Shown here one piece after another: positions 1 to 7,855 of a DNA stretch of 55,327 nucleotides. How positions within the stretch are numbered: the first letter of the stretch is position 1; each line of letters opens with the position of its first letter. The notes beneath the pieces were generated by a model, which saw nothing but the letters and a program-made list of their open reading frames with translations, did no database searches and was not told the origin of the DNA. Origin of the DNA: Actinoplanes palleronii (GTDB lineage Bacteria > Actinomycetota > Actinomycetes > Mycobacteriales > Micromonosporaceae); assembly GCF_016862315.1 (NCBI RefSeq), contig NZ_BOMS01000162.1, positions 1-55,327 on the forward strand, written 5' to 3'. A program made the translations under genes and the position numbers.

Positions 1-159
1 TCGTGTTTCGGAACCCGGCCGGGGCTGCGGCGTGGCCAGGAGCGCGCCTGGCAGCGTCCGCGAAGCGCCCACATACAACACCGGTATGCGGGCGCTTCGC
101 GCCCGATGCCAGCCACACTCCTGACCTCGCCTCGCACTCAGCCGGGTTCCGAAACACGA
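1..159. repeat. Terminal-inverted-repeat, multi-hairpin element (MITE-like or structured)
   Basis: Bases 1-19 and 141-159 are perfect 19-bp inverted repeats. Nested inside are a 12-bp perfect stem (59-70 with 90-101) and a 6-bp stem (35-40 with 47-52). The segment contains no convincing ORF. Its right end stops one base before the stop codon of the SnoaL-like gene. It could be a non-autonomous transposable element or a structured intergenic repeat. The left flank lies outside the window, so a target duplication cannot be judged. Confidence 0.6.
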
Positions 160-160
160 C

Positions 161-529
161 CTAGGCGGGACGGGTCCCGGCTGGGGCGACCGCGTTGACG
201 TCGGTCCAGACCTCCGTCATGTCGGCGATCAGCCCGTCGCGCAGCGTGATGAACGTGGCCACCTCGAAGTGGTGGAGCTCGCCGCCGCTGTAGCCGGTGA
301 CGTGCGATCGGCCCGCCGCGCGGAGCTCGGTGCCGATGCAGTCCTCGAGGATGAGGTGATCGAAGCCCGGGTACTCGGCGTTCAGCCGCACCCAGGTCGC
401 GCGATCGAAGGTCTCACCGGTGTGCACATAGCGGCAGGTGAAGTCGTCGTGCAGCAGTGTGGGCAGTTCGTCCCAGCTCTGGGCGTCGATGACCTCGGCC
501 AATCGGTTCATCATCGTGGATGCGCACAT
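161..529 (-). CDS. SnoaL-like / NTF2-fold protein
   Basis: This 122-residue protein has the size and pattern of the SnoaL-like (NTF2 fold) family. It has an N-terminal helix (MNRLAEVIDAQSWDELP), a conserved region around FTCRYVHTGETFDR, and a C-terminal beta sheet containing HHFEVATFITLRDGLI, a typical signature. Such proteins are small cyclases, isomerases or orphan binding folds; no substrate can be named. The ATG at 527-529 is used, but ATGs five and six codons in are equally possible. The gene is divergent from the hemolysin III gene with about 40 bp between them. The stop codon abuts the terminal-inverted-repeat element, so the extreme C terminus may have been altered by insertion. Confidence 0.75.
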   Translation of the reverse strand: MCASTMMNRLAEVIDAQSWDELPTLLHDDFTCRYVHTGETFDRATWVRLNAEYPGFDHLILEDCIGTELRAAGRSHVTGYSGGELHHFEVATFITLRDGLIADMTEVWTDVNAVAPAGTRPA

Positions 530-571
530 CCCGGAATCGTTTCACGGGCCGGTTGGCCGCTATCGTTCTCG

Positions 572-1267
572 GTGACGCGGCCTGGCACTCCTCACCCGGT
601 GGCGCTCAGTGAGGACACGACTGCTTTGACGACCGTGATCAAGCCCCACCTTCGCGGGTGGCTGCACGCCGGCACGTTTCCTGTCGCCGTCGTGGTCGGC
701 GGTTTTTTGACGGCGCTGTGCCCGGACGCCCGTACCCGGGTGGCGCTGGCGCTGTTCACGGTGTCGGCGGCGCTGCTGTTCGGCATCAGCGCGCTCTTCC
801 ATCGGGGCCGATGGAGCGAGCGGGCCCACAAGCGGCTGCGGGGATTCGACCACGCCAACATCTTCTTGATCATCGCCGGTAGCTACACGCCGTTCTGCGT
901 GCTCCTGCTGCCGCCCGGGCAGGCCCGGACCCTGCTGTGGATCGTGTGGTGCGTCGCGCTGGCCGGCGTCGCCTTCCGGGTGCTGTGGACCGATGCCCCG
1001 CGCTGGCTGTACGTGCCGGTGTACATCGCGCTGGGCTGGTTCGCGGTGTTCTACCTGCCCGGGTTCTGGCGCACCGGCGGCGCTCTGGTCGTCGCGCTCC
1101 TGATCCTCGGCGGTGTGCTCTACACCCTCGGCGCGGTCGTCTACGGTCTGCAGCGGCCCAACCCGAACCTGCGCTGGTTCGGCTTCCACGAGGTCTTCCA
1201 CGCGCTGACCATCGCGGCCTTCGGCACCCACTGCATCGGCATCGGGATCGCCCTGCGCGCCTTCTGA
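572..1267 (+). CDS. Hemolysin III family (PAQR/TrhA-type) membrane protein
   Basis: This is a seven-helix integral membrane protein of about 231 residues in the hemolysin III/TrhA branch of the PAQR superfamily. Visible signatures are the first-helix region with SALFHRGRW, the RLRGFDHANIFLIIAGSYTPFC motif split across helices 2-3, and the C-terminal HEVFHALTIAAFGTHCIGI. The His and Asp residues in these motifs form the predicted metal site in PAQR proteins. Bacterial members affect membrane lipid balance; haemolysis is not implied. The GTG at 572 is chosen for family length; GTGs at 599 and 635 are alternatives and none has a strong ribosome binding site. It is divergent from the SnoaL-like gene. 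Confidence 0.85.
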   Translation: MTRPGTPHPVALSEDTTALTTVIKPHLRGWLHAGTFPVAVVVGGFLTALCPDARTRVALALFTVSAALLFGISALFHRGRWSERAHKRLRGFDHANIFLIIAGSYTPFCVLLLPPGQARTLLWIVWCVALAGVAFRVLWTDAPRWLYVPVYIALGWFAVFYLPGFWRTGGALVVALLILGGVLYTLGAVVYGLQRPNPNLRWFGFHEVFHALTIAAFGTHCIGIGIALRAF

Positions 1268-1285
1268 CCGGCGGTCGGCATTTAA

Positions 1286-1302
1286 CCTATCGGAGAGATA
1301 GG
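1286..1302. promoter_or_regulatory. Palindromic operator candidate upstream of metQ (CCTAT-N7-ATAGG)
   Basis: The site is CCTAT-cggagag-ATAGG, extended to 9-bp arms (TAACCTATC/GATAGGTTA). It lies just before the metQ start and contains the GGAGAG that could serve as the ribosome binding site. A regulator bound here would therefore also mask the translation start region. The same 5-7-5 architecture occurs at 16363 and 18935. Confidence 0.6.
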
Positions 1303-1307
1303 TTATC

Positions 1308-2255
1308 GTGATCCACATGTCTGAATCCCCCGATGCACCGCAACTGCCCGCCCGCCGCCGCAGCCGCTGGCCCTGGATCGCGGCCGCCGCGGCGGTGGTG
1401 GTCGCGGCCGGTGCGGTCATCGCGATCACCACGTCCGGCGACGACGACGGCGGCGACGCCACGACGGTGCGGATCGGGGTCGCCGACGCGTCCGCGCCGT
1501 ACTGGAAGACGTATCAGGACCTGGCTAAGCAGCGGCTGAACGTGACCGTGAACCTGGTCAACTTCAGCGACTACAGCCAGCCGAACCCGGCGTTGAAGGA
1601 GAAGCAGCTGGAGCTCAACCAGTTCCAGCACATTCAGTACCTTGCCAACTACAACGCCACCTCGGGCGACGACCTGCAGCCGATCGGCGCCACCGCGGTC
1701 TACCCGCTGCCGCTGTACTCGCTGAAGTTCAAGACCCCGCAGGAGTTGCCGGCGGGCGCCAAGGTCGCCATCCCGAACGACGCCATCAACCAGGCCCGCG
1801 GGCTGCTGGTGCTGCAGGCGGCCGGGCTGGTCACGCTGAAGGGCGGCGGCACCGCGTTCTCCAGCACCGCCGACGTCGAGAGCAAGAAGGTCGACGTGGT
1901 GACCCTCGACGCGTCGCAGACCGCGGGCGCGCTGCAGGCCGGCTCGGTGGCCGGCGCGATCGTCAACAACAACTACGCCACCAGCGCGAAGCTGCCCCGG
2001 GACAACGCGATCTTCCAGGACGACCCGGCCAGTGCCAGCGCCGCGCCGTACGTGAACATCTTCACCGCGCGCAAGGCCGACAAGGACAACGCGACGTACC
2101 TGAAGCTCGCCGAGCTCTACCACGACCCGGCCGTGGAGAAGGGCGTCCAGGAGGCCAACGGCAACGTCGCGGTGCTGCGCACGGTGTCCGCCGCCGACCT
2201 GCAGGCGCTGCTCACCACGGTGCAGGACCAGGCCGTCGCCGCGGGCAAGAAGTAG
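1308..2255 (+). CDS. metQ: MetQ/NlpA-family substrate-binding protein
   Basis: This is the solute-binding component of a methionine-type ABC importer, 315 residues. The mature part has NlpA-family features: an early VRIGVADASAPYWKTY strand, a central LELNQFQHIQYL segment and a VAIPNDAINQARGL segment that matches the family ligand-cleft region. The N terminus is a basic stretch followed by an Ala/Val-rich helix (about residues 24-42) without a lipobox cysteine. It may be membrane-anchored by a signal anchor rather than lipid-modified, which is unusual for MetQ. GTG at 1308 is used; ATG at 1317 is an alternative, with GGAGAG upstream. It forms an operon with metN and metI. Methionine, or another sulfur compound, is the inferred substrate. 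Confidence 0.87.
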   Translation: MIHMSESPDAPQLPARRRSRWPWIAAAAAVVVAAGAVIAITTSGDDDGGDATTVRIGVADASAPYWKTYQDLAKQRLNVTVNLVNFSDYSQPNPALKEKQLELNQFQHIQYLANYNATSGDDLQPIGATAVYPLPLYSLKFKTPQELPAGAKVAIPNDAINQARGLLVLQAAGLVTLKGGGTAFSSTADVESKKVDVVTLDASQTAGALQAGSVAGAIVNNNYATSAKLPRDNAIFQDDPASASAAPYVNIFTARKADKDNATYLKLAELYHDPAVEKGVQEANGNVAVLRTVSAADLQALLTTVQDQAVAAGKK

Positions 2256-2268
2256 AGCACCGGCCGCC

Positions 2269-3297
2269 GTGTCGCACGTACGCCTGGAGCACGTCACCAA
2301 GTCGTTCACCCGCGGTCGTAACGGCGACCGCGTCGTCGCCCTCGACGACGTCAGCCTGGAGGTCGCCGAGGGCGAGGTGTTCGGCGTCATCGGCCACTCC
2401 GGCGCCGGCAAGAGCACCCTGATCCGGCTGATCAACGGGCTGGAGCGGCCGACCAGCGGCCGGGTGCACGTCGGCGGCCGGGAGATCACCGCGCTGTCCG
2501 AACGTGATCAGAGAGGCGTCCGCCGCGACATCGGCATGATCTTCCAGCAGTTCAACCTGTTCCGGTCCCGGACCGTCGCGGGCAACGTCGCCTACCCGCT
2601 CAAGGTGGCCGGCGTCGCCCGCGAGGAACGGGACCGCAGGGTGGCCCGGCTGCTGGACTTCGTCGGGCTGCTCGACCGCGCCCACGACCACCCCGAGCAG
2701 CTCTCCGGCGGGCAGAAGCAGCGCGTCGGCATCGCCCGCGCGCTGGCCACCGAACCGTCGCTGCTGCTCGCCGACGAGGCCACCAGCGCCCTGGACCCGA
2801 AGACCACCGCCGAGGTGCTCGCCCTGCTCGGCCGGGTCAACCGGGAACTCGGCGTGACCATCGTGCTGATCACCCACGAGCTGGACGTGATCCGCGCGGT
2901 GGCGAACCGGGTCGCGGTGATGGAGGGCGGCAGGATCGCCGAGTCCGGCACGCTCTACGACGTCTTCGCCCGGCCGAAGAGCGCGGCGGCCGCCGACTTC
3001 GTGCGCGGCGCACTGCGGGACCGGCCCTCGCCGGAAACGCTGGAGCGGCTGCGCCGGACGCACCGCGGGCGGATCGTCACCGTGGCGATCCGCGACCAGA
3101 CCGGGTTCCAGACCGCGCTGGCCACGACGTTCCTGGAGCACAGCGTGGCGGCCGGGATCATCTTCGGCGGCATCAGCGAGCTGCAGGAGCGCGCGGTCGG
3201 CAGCCTGACCTTCGAGCTGACCGGCCCGGACGACGGGATCGGCGCGGCCCTCGCCGCGCTGCGCGCCGACGGCGTCGACGTGACCGAGGAGAACTGA
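2269..3297 (+). CDS. metN: Methionine-type ABC transporter ATP-binding protein MetN
   Basis: This cytoplasmic ATPase of the MetNIQ-type importer has 342 residues, the normal family length. It shows Walker A (GHSGAGKST), the Q-loop (FQQFNLF), the signature LSGGQKQR, Walker B (LLLADEATSALD) and the H-loop (ITHEL). Residues from about 265 to the end form the C-terminal NIL ligand-binding domain that gives trans-inhibition by cytoplasmic methionine in characterised MetN proteins. GTG start at 2269, 13 bp after metQ; metI follows after one base. Confidence 0.93.
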   Translation: MSHVRLEHVTKSFTRGRNGDRVVALDDVSLEVAEGEVFGVIGHSGAGKSTLIRLINGLERPTSGRVHVGGREITALSERDQRGVRRDIGMIFQQFNLFRSRTVAGNVAYPLKVAGVAREERDRRVARLLDFVGLLDRAHDHPEQLSGGQKQRVGIARALATEPSLLLADEATSALDPKTTAEVLALLGRVNRELGVTIVLITHELDVIRAVANRVAVMEGGRIAESGTLYDVFARPKSAAAADFVRGALRDRPSPETLERLRRTHRGRIVTVAIRDQTGFQTALATTFLEHSVAAGIIFGGISELQERAVGSLTFELTGPDDGIGAALAALRADGVDVTEEN

Positions 3298-3298
3298 C

Positions 3299-3958
3299 GT
3301 GGACGAGTTCCTCACGAACCTGCCGGTCTTCCGCGAGGCGATCGGGCAGACGTTCTACATCGTACTGATCTCGGTGGTGGCCGGCGGCCTGCTCGGTCTC
3401 GCCCTCGGCCTGGTCCTCTACGCCACCCGCCCGGGCAGCCTGATGGCCAACCGGTTCGTCTACGTCGTGGTGAACATCCTGGTCAACCTGGTCCGGCCGA
3501 TTCCATTCGTGATCTTCTTGACCGCGATCCAGCCGCTCATGCTGGTCGCCATCGGCACCACGATCGGCACCGACGCGGTCACCTTCGCACTGTCGCTGGC
3601 CGCGGCGTTCGCGGTCAGCCGGATCATCGAGCAGAACCTGCTGGCGGTCGAGCCGGGGGTGATCGAGGCGGCCCGGGCGGCCGGCGCGCGGCCGTTGAGC
3701 ATCCTGCTGACCGTGGTCGTCCCCGAGGCGCTCGGGCCGGTGATCCTGGGTTACACGTTCATCTTCGTCGGCGTGGTGGACATGTCCGCGCAGGCCGGGC
3801 TGTTCGGCGGCGGGGGACTGGGTGACTTCGCGGTCACCTACGGCTCGCAGCGGTACAACTGGCCGGTCGTCTACATCACGGTCGCCACGATCATCGTGAT
3901 CGTCCAGGCCGGGCAGTTCCTCGGCAACTACCTGGCCCGCAAGGCCCTGCGCCGCTGA
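3299..3958 (+). CDS. metI: Methionine-type ABC transporter permease MetI
   Basis: The permease subunit, 219 residues, has about five membrane helices. The binding-protein-dependent transport EAA loop is seen in EPGVIEAARAAGARPLSILLTVVVPEA, and the C terminus has the MetI-typical GLFGGGGLGDFAVTYGSQRYNW segment. GTG start one base after the metN stop implies translational coupling. It completes a metQ-metN-metI operon, which differs from the common metN-I-Q order in having the binding protein first, next to the operator. Confidence 0.92.
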   Translation: MDEFLTNLPVFREAIGQTFYIVLISVVAGGLLGLALGLVLYATRPGSLMANRFVYVVVNILVNLVRPIPFVIFLTAIQPLMLVAIGTTIGTDAVTFALSLAAAFAVSRIIEQNLLAVEPGVIEAARAAGARPLSILLTVVVPEALGPVILGYTFIFVGVVDMSAQAGLFGGGGLGDFAVTYGSQRYNWPVVYITVATIIVIVQAGQFLGNYLARKALRR

Positions 3959-3967
3959 GGCCACACT

Positions 3968-4009
3968 GCGGCGGGACCCCTGCGAACCGCGGCGGGACCC
4001 CTGCGAACC
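3968..4009. repeat. Two tandem 21-bp repeats
   Basis: Two exact tandem copies (3968-3988 and 3989-4009) of a 21-bp unit containing GGACCCCTGCGAACC fill the gap between the convergent metI and binding-protein genes. The ACCCCTGCGAACC core resembles one arm of the long hairpin at 33782-33834. No complementary arm is present here, so a terminator hairpin is not evident. Confidence 0.7.
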
Positions 4010-4010
4010 G

Positions 4011-5192
4011 CTACGACACCTCCACGAGCTTGCCGTCCCGGACCTCCAGCAGCAGGAAGGCCGGCTGCGTCCTGGTGCCGTCGGGTTTGAACGTGGCCGG
4101 TCCGGACAGCAGCGGCAGGCCGGCGGTGGCGGCGATCGCGGCACGTACCGCGGCGTGCTCGACCGAACCGGCCCGTGTGATCGCGTCCAGGGCCACCGTG
4201 ACCGCGTCGAAGGCCTCCGGGCCGCTGGGGCTGGGCGCCCGGCCGGTCGCCGCCGTGAACTTCGCCGACCAGTCGGCCAGTGACGACATGAGCGCCGGCA
4301 CCATCAGCGCGGTCCCGTACACATTCTTGGTCTGCGCGGCGGTGAGGTCGGTGAGCAGCGGGCCGTCGGTCGCGCCGTCACCGACGAAGATCTTGCCGGT
4401 GAAACCGGCGGTCCGCAGGTCCTTGATGAGCTGGTTGGCCTCGCCGTAGTAGCCGGTGAAGTACACCGTGTCGGCCTTCTCGCCGAGGATCTGCTCGGCC
4501 AGCCGGTCGTAGGACGGCGCGCCCTGGCTGAGCGCGTGGGTGGCGACCACCCGGATGCCGGTGCCGGGAAGGCCGGCCGCGGCGACGGTCTGTTTGCCGA
4601 GCGTCACCGGGAAGCTGGTGCCGTCGTTGACGATGATCAGCCGCTTGCTGCCCATCCGGCGCATGCCGGCGATCGCGAAGGTGCCCTCGTCGGCGACCGT
4701 GCCACTGATCAGGAAGATGCTGTCGTACTTCGGTACCAGCAGGTCGGTGGAGGTGGCCAGCGCGATCACCATCGGCACGCCGGCGTCCCGGAAGACCTTC
4801 AGGGTGGGCACGGTGGCGCTGCTGCAGTAGCCGCCGACCGAGACGGTGATGTCCTTCGCCACCAGGTCGTTGGCGCTCGCCACGGCGGTGCCGGGGTCGC
4901 AGGCGTCGTCGAGCACCAGCAGTTCCACCTGACGGCCGAGCACGCCGCCGGCCGCGTTGGCCTCGTCGACCGCCATCTGCGCCGCGTCACGCATCTCGCG
5001 ACCGGACTGCGCGTTGGTGCCGGAGAGCGGGACCAGGGCGCCCAGCCGGATGGTGGCCGCCGGTCCGGCGCCGGGATCGGCCGGGTCGTCGCCGCAGCCA
5101 CCGAGTACGGCCGCGCCGGCCAGCACGAGGACCGTGAGCAACGTTCTGAACCGTGGGCCGACGCCCATGCCGTGCCTTCCGCCGAGCCACAT
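4011..5192 (-). CDS. Branched-chain amino-acid-type ABC substrate-binding lipoprotein
   Basis: This solute-binding lipoprotein has a type I periplasmic-binding fold (Leu/Ile/Val-binding type). A signal peptide ends in the lipobox LGGC, followed by IRLGALVPLSGTNAQSGREM and AQMAVDEANAAGGVLGR, which are hallmarks of the LivJ/Peripla_BP_6 family. The closing lobe contains YFTGYYGEANQLIKDLR and the FDAVTVALDAI helix. ATG at 5190-5192 has AAAGG just upstream; GTG at 5196-5198 and an ATG eight codons further in are alternatives. No permease or ATPase genes adjoin it, so it is an orphan that either uses a transporter elsewhere or acts as a sensor. The substrate is unknown. Confidence 0.85.
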   Translation of the reverse strand: MWLGGRHGMGVGPRFRTLLTVLVLAGAAVLGGCGDDPADPGAGPAATIRLGALVPLSGTNAQSGREMRDAAQMAVDEANAAGGVLGRQVELLVLDDACDPGTAVASANDLVAKDITVSVGGYCSSATVPTLKVFRDAGVPMVIALATSTDLLVPKYDSIFLISGTVADEGTFAIAGMRRMGSKRLIIVNDGTSFPVTLGKQTVAAAGLPGTGIRVVATHALSQGAPSYDRLAEQILGEKADTVYFTGYYGEANQLIKDLRTAGFTGKIFVGDGATDGPLLTDLTAAQTKNVYGTALMVPALMSSLADWSAKFTAATGRAPSPSGPEAFDAVTVALDAITRAGSVEHAAVRAAIAATAGLPLLSGPATFKPDGTRTQPAFLLLEVRDGKLVEVS

Positions 5193-5298
5193 GGCCACCT
5201 TTCCCTTCGGCGGCCGGGCGGCGGGTGCTGAGCACTTTGTTCAGGTCTGGCAGCGGGCGGCCGATGGTGGTCAGTGGTCATGGAGTGAAGGAGGCGTC

Positions 5299-7293
5299 GT
5301 GAAGCGGAGCCGCGATGACTCCCGGGCACGCCGGCGACACAGTCTGACCACCACGGCCGCGCTGGCGAGTGTGCTGCTGGCGCTCGGCTCCTACACCATC
5401 ATCGGCACGTGGCTCACCACCCGGGCGGCCCGCGACCACAGCCGGGCCCTGCACGTGGACGCGGACTTCAGCGAGGCCCGCGGCGCGATCACGCTCGAAG
5501 AGGTCAACCTGCGCCACTACCAGGTGGAGCCGTCCTCGGCGGTGCGCAGCCGGTTCGTGCAGGCCGCCGATCTGGTGGACAGCGCGCTCCAGCTCGCCGT
5601 CCGGCACGGGCTGCCCGGCGCCGACAGCGAGGCGACCCGGCTGCTCGGCCGGCAGCGGGAGTACCGGGCGAACGCCGAACAGCTGATGGCACTGGTCGCG
5701 GACGGCGATCCGGCCAGCCTCAGCTTCGACGGCCTCAGCGTGACGCCGTCCTACTACACCCTGCAGCAGGATGTGGACACCGTGAGCCGGGCGTACCACG
5801 CCAGTGCGCAACGGCAGGCCGCCGAGATGCAGGGCGCCGAGGTGCGCATGCTGATCGGCACGTCGGTCGGCTTCGGGGTGGGCCTCACCCTGGTCGGCGT
5901 GATCTGGCGGCTGGTGCTGAGCTATCAGCGCCGGCTGGTCCTGGACGCCGACGCCAGCGAGTACCGGTCCCTGCACGACCCGCTGACCGGGCTGCCGAAC
6001 CGGCGGATGTTCCACGAGCGCCTGGCCCGGGCGGTGTCCTCCGGTGGGCCGGACGACCAGGTGGGCATCATGATCATCGACTTGGACGGCTTCAAGGCGG
6101 TGAACGACACGCTCGGCCACCAGGCCGGCGATCAGCTCCTGCAGGCTGTCGGAGGCCGGTTGCTGACCGGCGTGCGCGACGGTGACCTGGCCGCCCGGCT
6201 GGGTGGCGACGAGTTCGCGGTGCTGCTGCCCGGCGTCGCCGATCTGGCGGCCGCCGCCGAGGTGGCCGACCGGCTCGTCGACGAGATCCGGCACGACTTC
6301 CTGCTGGACGTCGGCCCCGCCTCGGTCAGTGCCAGCATCGGCCTCACCATCGGCGGGGCGGGCGCCGACGACGACGAACTGCTGCGCCAAGCCGACGCGG
6401 CGATGTACCGGGCGAAGTCCGCGGGCGGCGGCGTCGCCGTCCACGACCCGATCCTGGACGCCGTGGCGCCCGACGAGATGGCTCTGTTCGGTGAGCTCCG
6501 CGCGCTGCTGGAGACCGGTGACCCGGACGGGCAGCTGACGTTGTACTTCCAGCCGCAGGTCCGGCTCACGGACGGCACGGTGACCGCCGTCGAGGCGTTG
6601 GTGCGCTGGTGTCATCCGGCCCGGGGGCTGCTGCTGCCCGCGGCTTTCCTCGACATCGCCGCGTCCCGGGGTCTGGCGACGCCGTTGACATACCACCTGC
6701 TGGACATCGCGGTGGCGCAGGCGGCCCGCTGGTCTGCCACGGCCGAGCCGCTGGTGGTGTCGGTGAACGTCTCGCCGCGGTGCCTGCTGCACGACGGCTT
6801 CCTGGCCCGGGTCTGCGCGGCGATCGCCGCCGCCGGGCTGCCGCGCGGCATGCTGCGGCTGGAGCTGACCGAGAGCGGCGTGCTGGCCGAATCGGAGCGG
6901 GCCCGCACGGTCCTGCGGCAGGCCCGCGAACAGGGGATCATGATCTCGGTCGACGACTTCGGCAGCGGCTCCAGCTCGCTGTCCCAGCTGCGCCAGCTGC
7001 CGGCCGACGAATTCAAGATCGACCGGTCGTTCGTGCGGGGCCTCGCCTACGACGCCGACGACGTGGTGATGATGCGCAGCGCCATCGACCTGGGGCACAA
7101 CCTGGGCATGTCGGTCGTCGCGAAGGGCGTCGAGGAGCTCGAGGCGCTGGCCGTGCTGCGGGACCTGGGCTGCGATCTCGCCCAGGGTTTTGTGCTGAGC
7201 CGCCCGGTACCGGCCGACGAGGTGCCGGCCGCGTGCGCCCGGGCCGGTCGGGTGGCCGGCCGGCAGCCGGCGTCACCGTCACACCGCGGCTGA
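5299..7293 (+). CDS. Membrane GGDEF-EAL protein (intact GGDEF, altered EAL catalytic site)
   Basis: This bifunctional-type c-di-GMP protein has about 664 residues. Two membrane helices (about 16-38 and 184-207) bracket an extracytoplasmic helical sensor. A GGDEF domain follows, with an intact GGDEF at residue 302 (RLGGDEFAVLL) and DPLTGLPNRR at its start. The EAL domain has VEALVRW, ELTES, DDFGSGSSSL and KIDRSFV. The usual AEGVE loop reads AKGVE, with Lys at residue 609 (codon 7123-7125) where a Glu proposed as general base in RocR-type enzymes should be. I infer synthesis is likely and hydrolysis impaired. The start is GTG at 5299 with AAGGAGG at 5288-5294. It is divergent from the binding-protein gene. 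Confidence 0.92.
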   Translation: MKRSRDDSRARRRHSLTTTAALASVLLALGSYTIIGTWLTTRAARDHSRALHVDADFSEARGAITLEEVNLRHYQVEPSSAVRSRFVQAADLVDSALQLAVRHGLPGADSEATRLLGRQREYRANAEQLMALVADGDPASLSFDGLSVTPSYYTLQQDVDTVSRAYHASAQRQAAEMQGAEVRMLIGTSVGFGVGLTLVGVIWRLVLSYQRRLVLDADASEYRSLHDPLTGLPNRRMFHERLARAVSSGGPDDQVGIMIIDLDGFKAVNDTLGHQAGDQLLQAVGGRLLTGVRDGDLAARLGGDEFAVLLPGVADLAAAAEVADRLVDEIRHDFLLDVGPASVSASIGLTIGGAGADDDELLRQADAAMYRAKSAGGGVAVHDPILDAVAPDEMALFGELRALLETGDPDGQLTLYFQPQVRLTDGTVTAVEALVRWCHPARGLLLPAAFLDIAASRGLATPLTYHLLDIAVAQAARWSATAEPLVVSVNVSPRCLLHDGFLARVCAAIAAAGLPRGMLRLELTESGVLAESERARTVLRQAREQGIMISVDDFGSGSSSLSQLRQLPADEFKIDRSFVRGLAYDADDVVMMRSAIDLGHNLGMSVVAKGVEELEALAVLRDLGCDLAQGFVLSRPVPADEVPAACARAGRVAGRQPASPSHRG

Positions 7294-7301
7294 GTGAACC
7301 C

Positions 7302-7328
7302 GGCGACCCCGGCGACCCCGGCGACCCC
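7302..7328. repeat. Three tandem 9-bp repeats (GGCGACCCC)
   Basis: Three exact copies of GGCGACCCC lie just after the stop codon of the GGDEF-EAL gene. It is a simple microsatellite-like tract with no assigned role. Confidence 0.75.
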
Positions 7329-7352
7329 AAATCAAGATCAAAATCCCGATTG

Positions 7353-7372
7353 TGTACGACGGGAAGCGTCGT
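7353..7372 (-). terminator. Possible weak terminator after the metX-metY operon
   Basis: A 6-bp stem (ACGACG/CGTCGT with a 5-base loop) sits directly after the CoA-binding-protein stop on the minus strand. A T-rich tract (ATTTTGATCTTGATTT) follows after about 15 bases. The distance to the T tract makes it a weak candidate. Confidence 0.3.
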
Positions 7373-7855
7373 TCACTGCAACCCGGTGCGCACCGACGTG
7401 ATCCGCTGGGTGTTGAAGCCCAGCCAGTGCATCCGGCCGATGTACCGGGCGTGTTCGATCTTGAGGCAGCGGTCGACGACCAGGTCCAGCCCGCCGTCGG
7501 CGGCGATCCGGTTGCCCTCGTCGTTGAGCACCCCGAACTGGCACCAGAGCGCGCCCGCGCCGATCGCCACCGCGTCCCGGGCGATCTGCGGCAGCGCTGC
7601 CGGCGCCCGGAACACGTTCACCACGTCGACCGGCCCGGGCAGGTCGGTCAGGCTCGGGTAGCTGCGCTCACCCAGGATCTCGGTCTCCCTCGGGTTGACC
7701 GGGATCACCTGATAGCCGTGCCGTTTCAGGTAGTAGCCGACGAAATAGCTGGCCCGCAGCTCGTTGCTGGACAGCCCGACGATCGCGACGGTCTTCGCGG
7801 TGTGCAGGATCCGCTGGATGGTGGTGACGTCCTGGTACGCGCCGGAATCGGTCAT
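7373..7855 (-). CDS. CoA-binding domain protein (YccU-like)
   Basis: This is a small Rossmann-fold protein (160 residues) of the CoA-binding family. It shows VAIVGLSSNELRASYFVGYYL (glycine-containing nucleotide loop), YQVIPVNPRE, YPSLTDLP and VDVVNVFR, in the order expected for YccU-like proteins. The biochemical role of the family is not settled. The ATG at 7853-7855 overlaps the metY stop by 4 bp (ATGA), so it is the third gene of metX-metY-CoA-binding. This suggests a link to acyl-CoA or thiol metabolism around O-acetylhomoserine use, which is inference only. Confidence 0.88.
   Translation of the reverse strand: MTDSGAYQDVTTIQRILHTAKTVAIVGLSSNELRASYFVGYYLKRHGYQVIPVNPRETEILGERSYPSLTDLPGPVDVVNVFRAPAALPQIARDAVAIGAGALWCQFGVLNDEGNRIAADGGLDLVVDRCLKIEHARYIGRMHWLGFNTQRITSVRTGLQ

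Noticed and set aside
1268..1307. Riboswitch before metQ
   Set aside because: Only 40 bp separate the genes and they hold the operator palindrome; there is no room for a SAM-type aptamer.
2212..3315. Long minus-strand ORF opposite metN
   Set aside because: It mirrors the codon pattern of metN, is rich in Arg/Gly/Pro and has no domain. It is a GC-rich shadow, as are similar long ORFs opposite the GGDEF-EAL genes (5278-7098 and 47758-49890).
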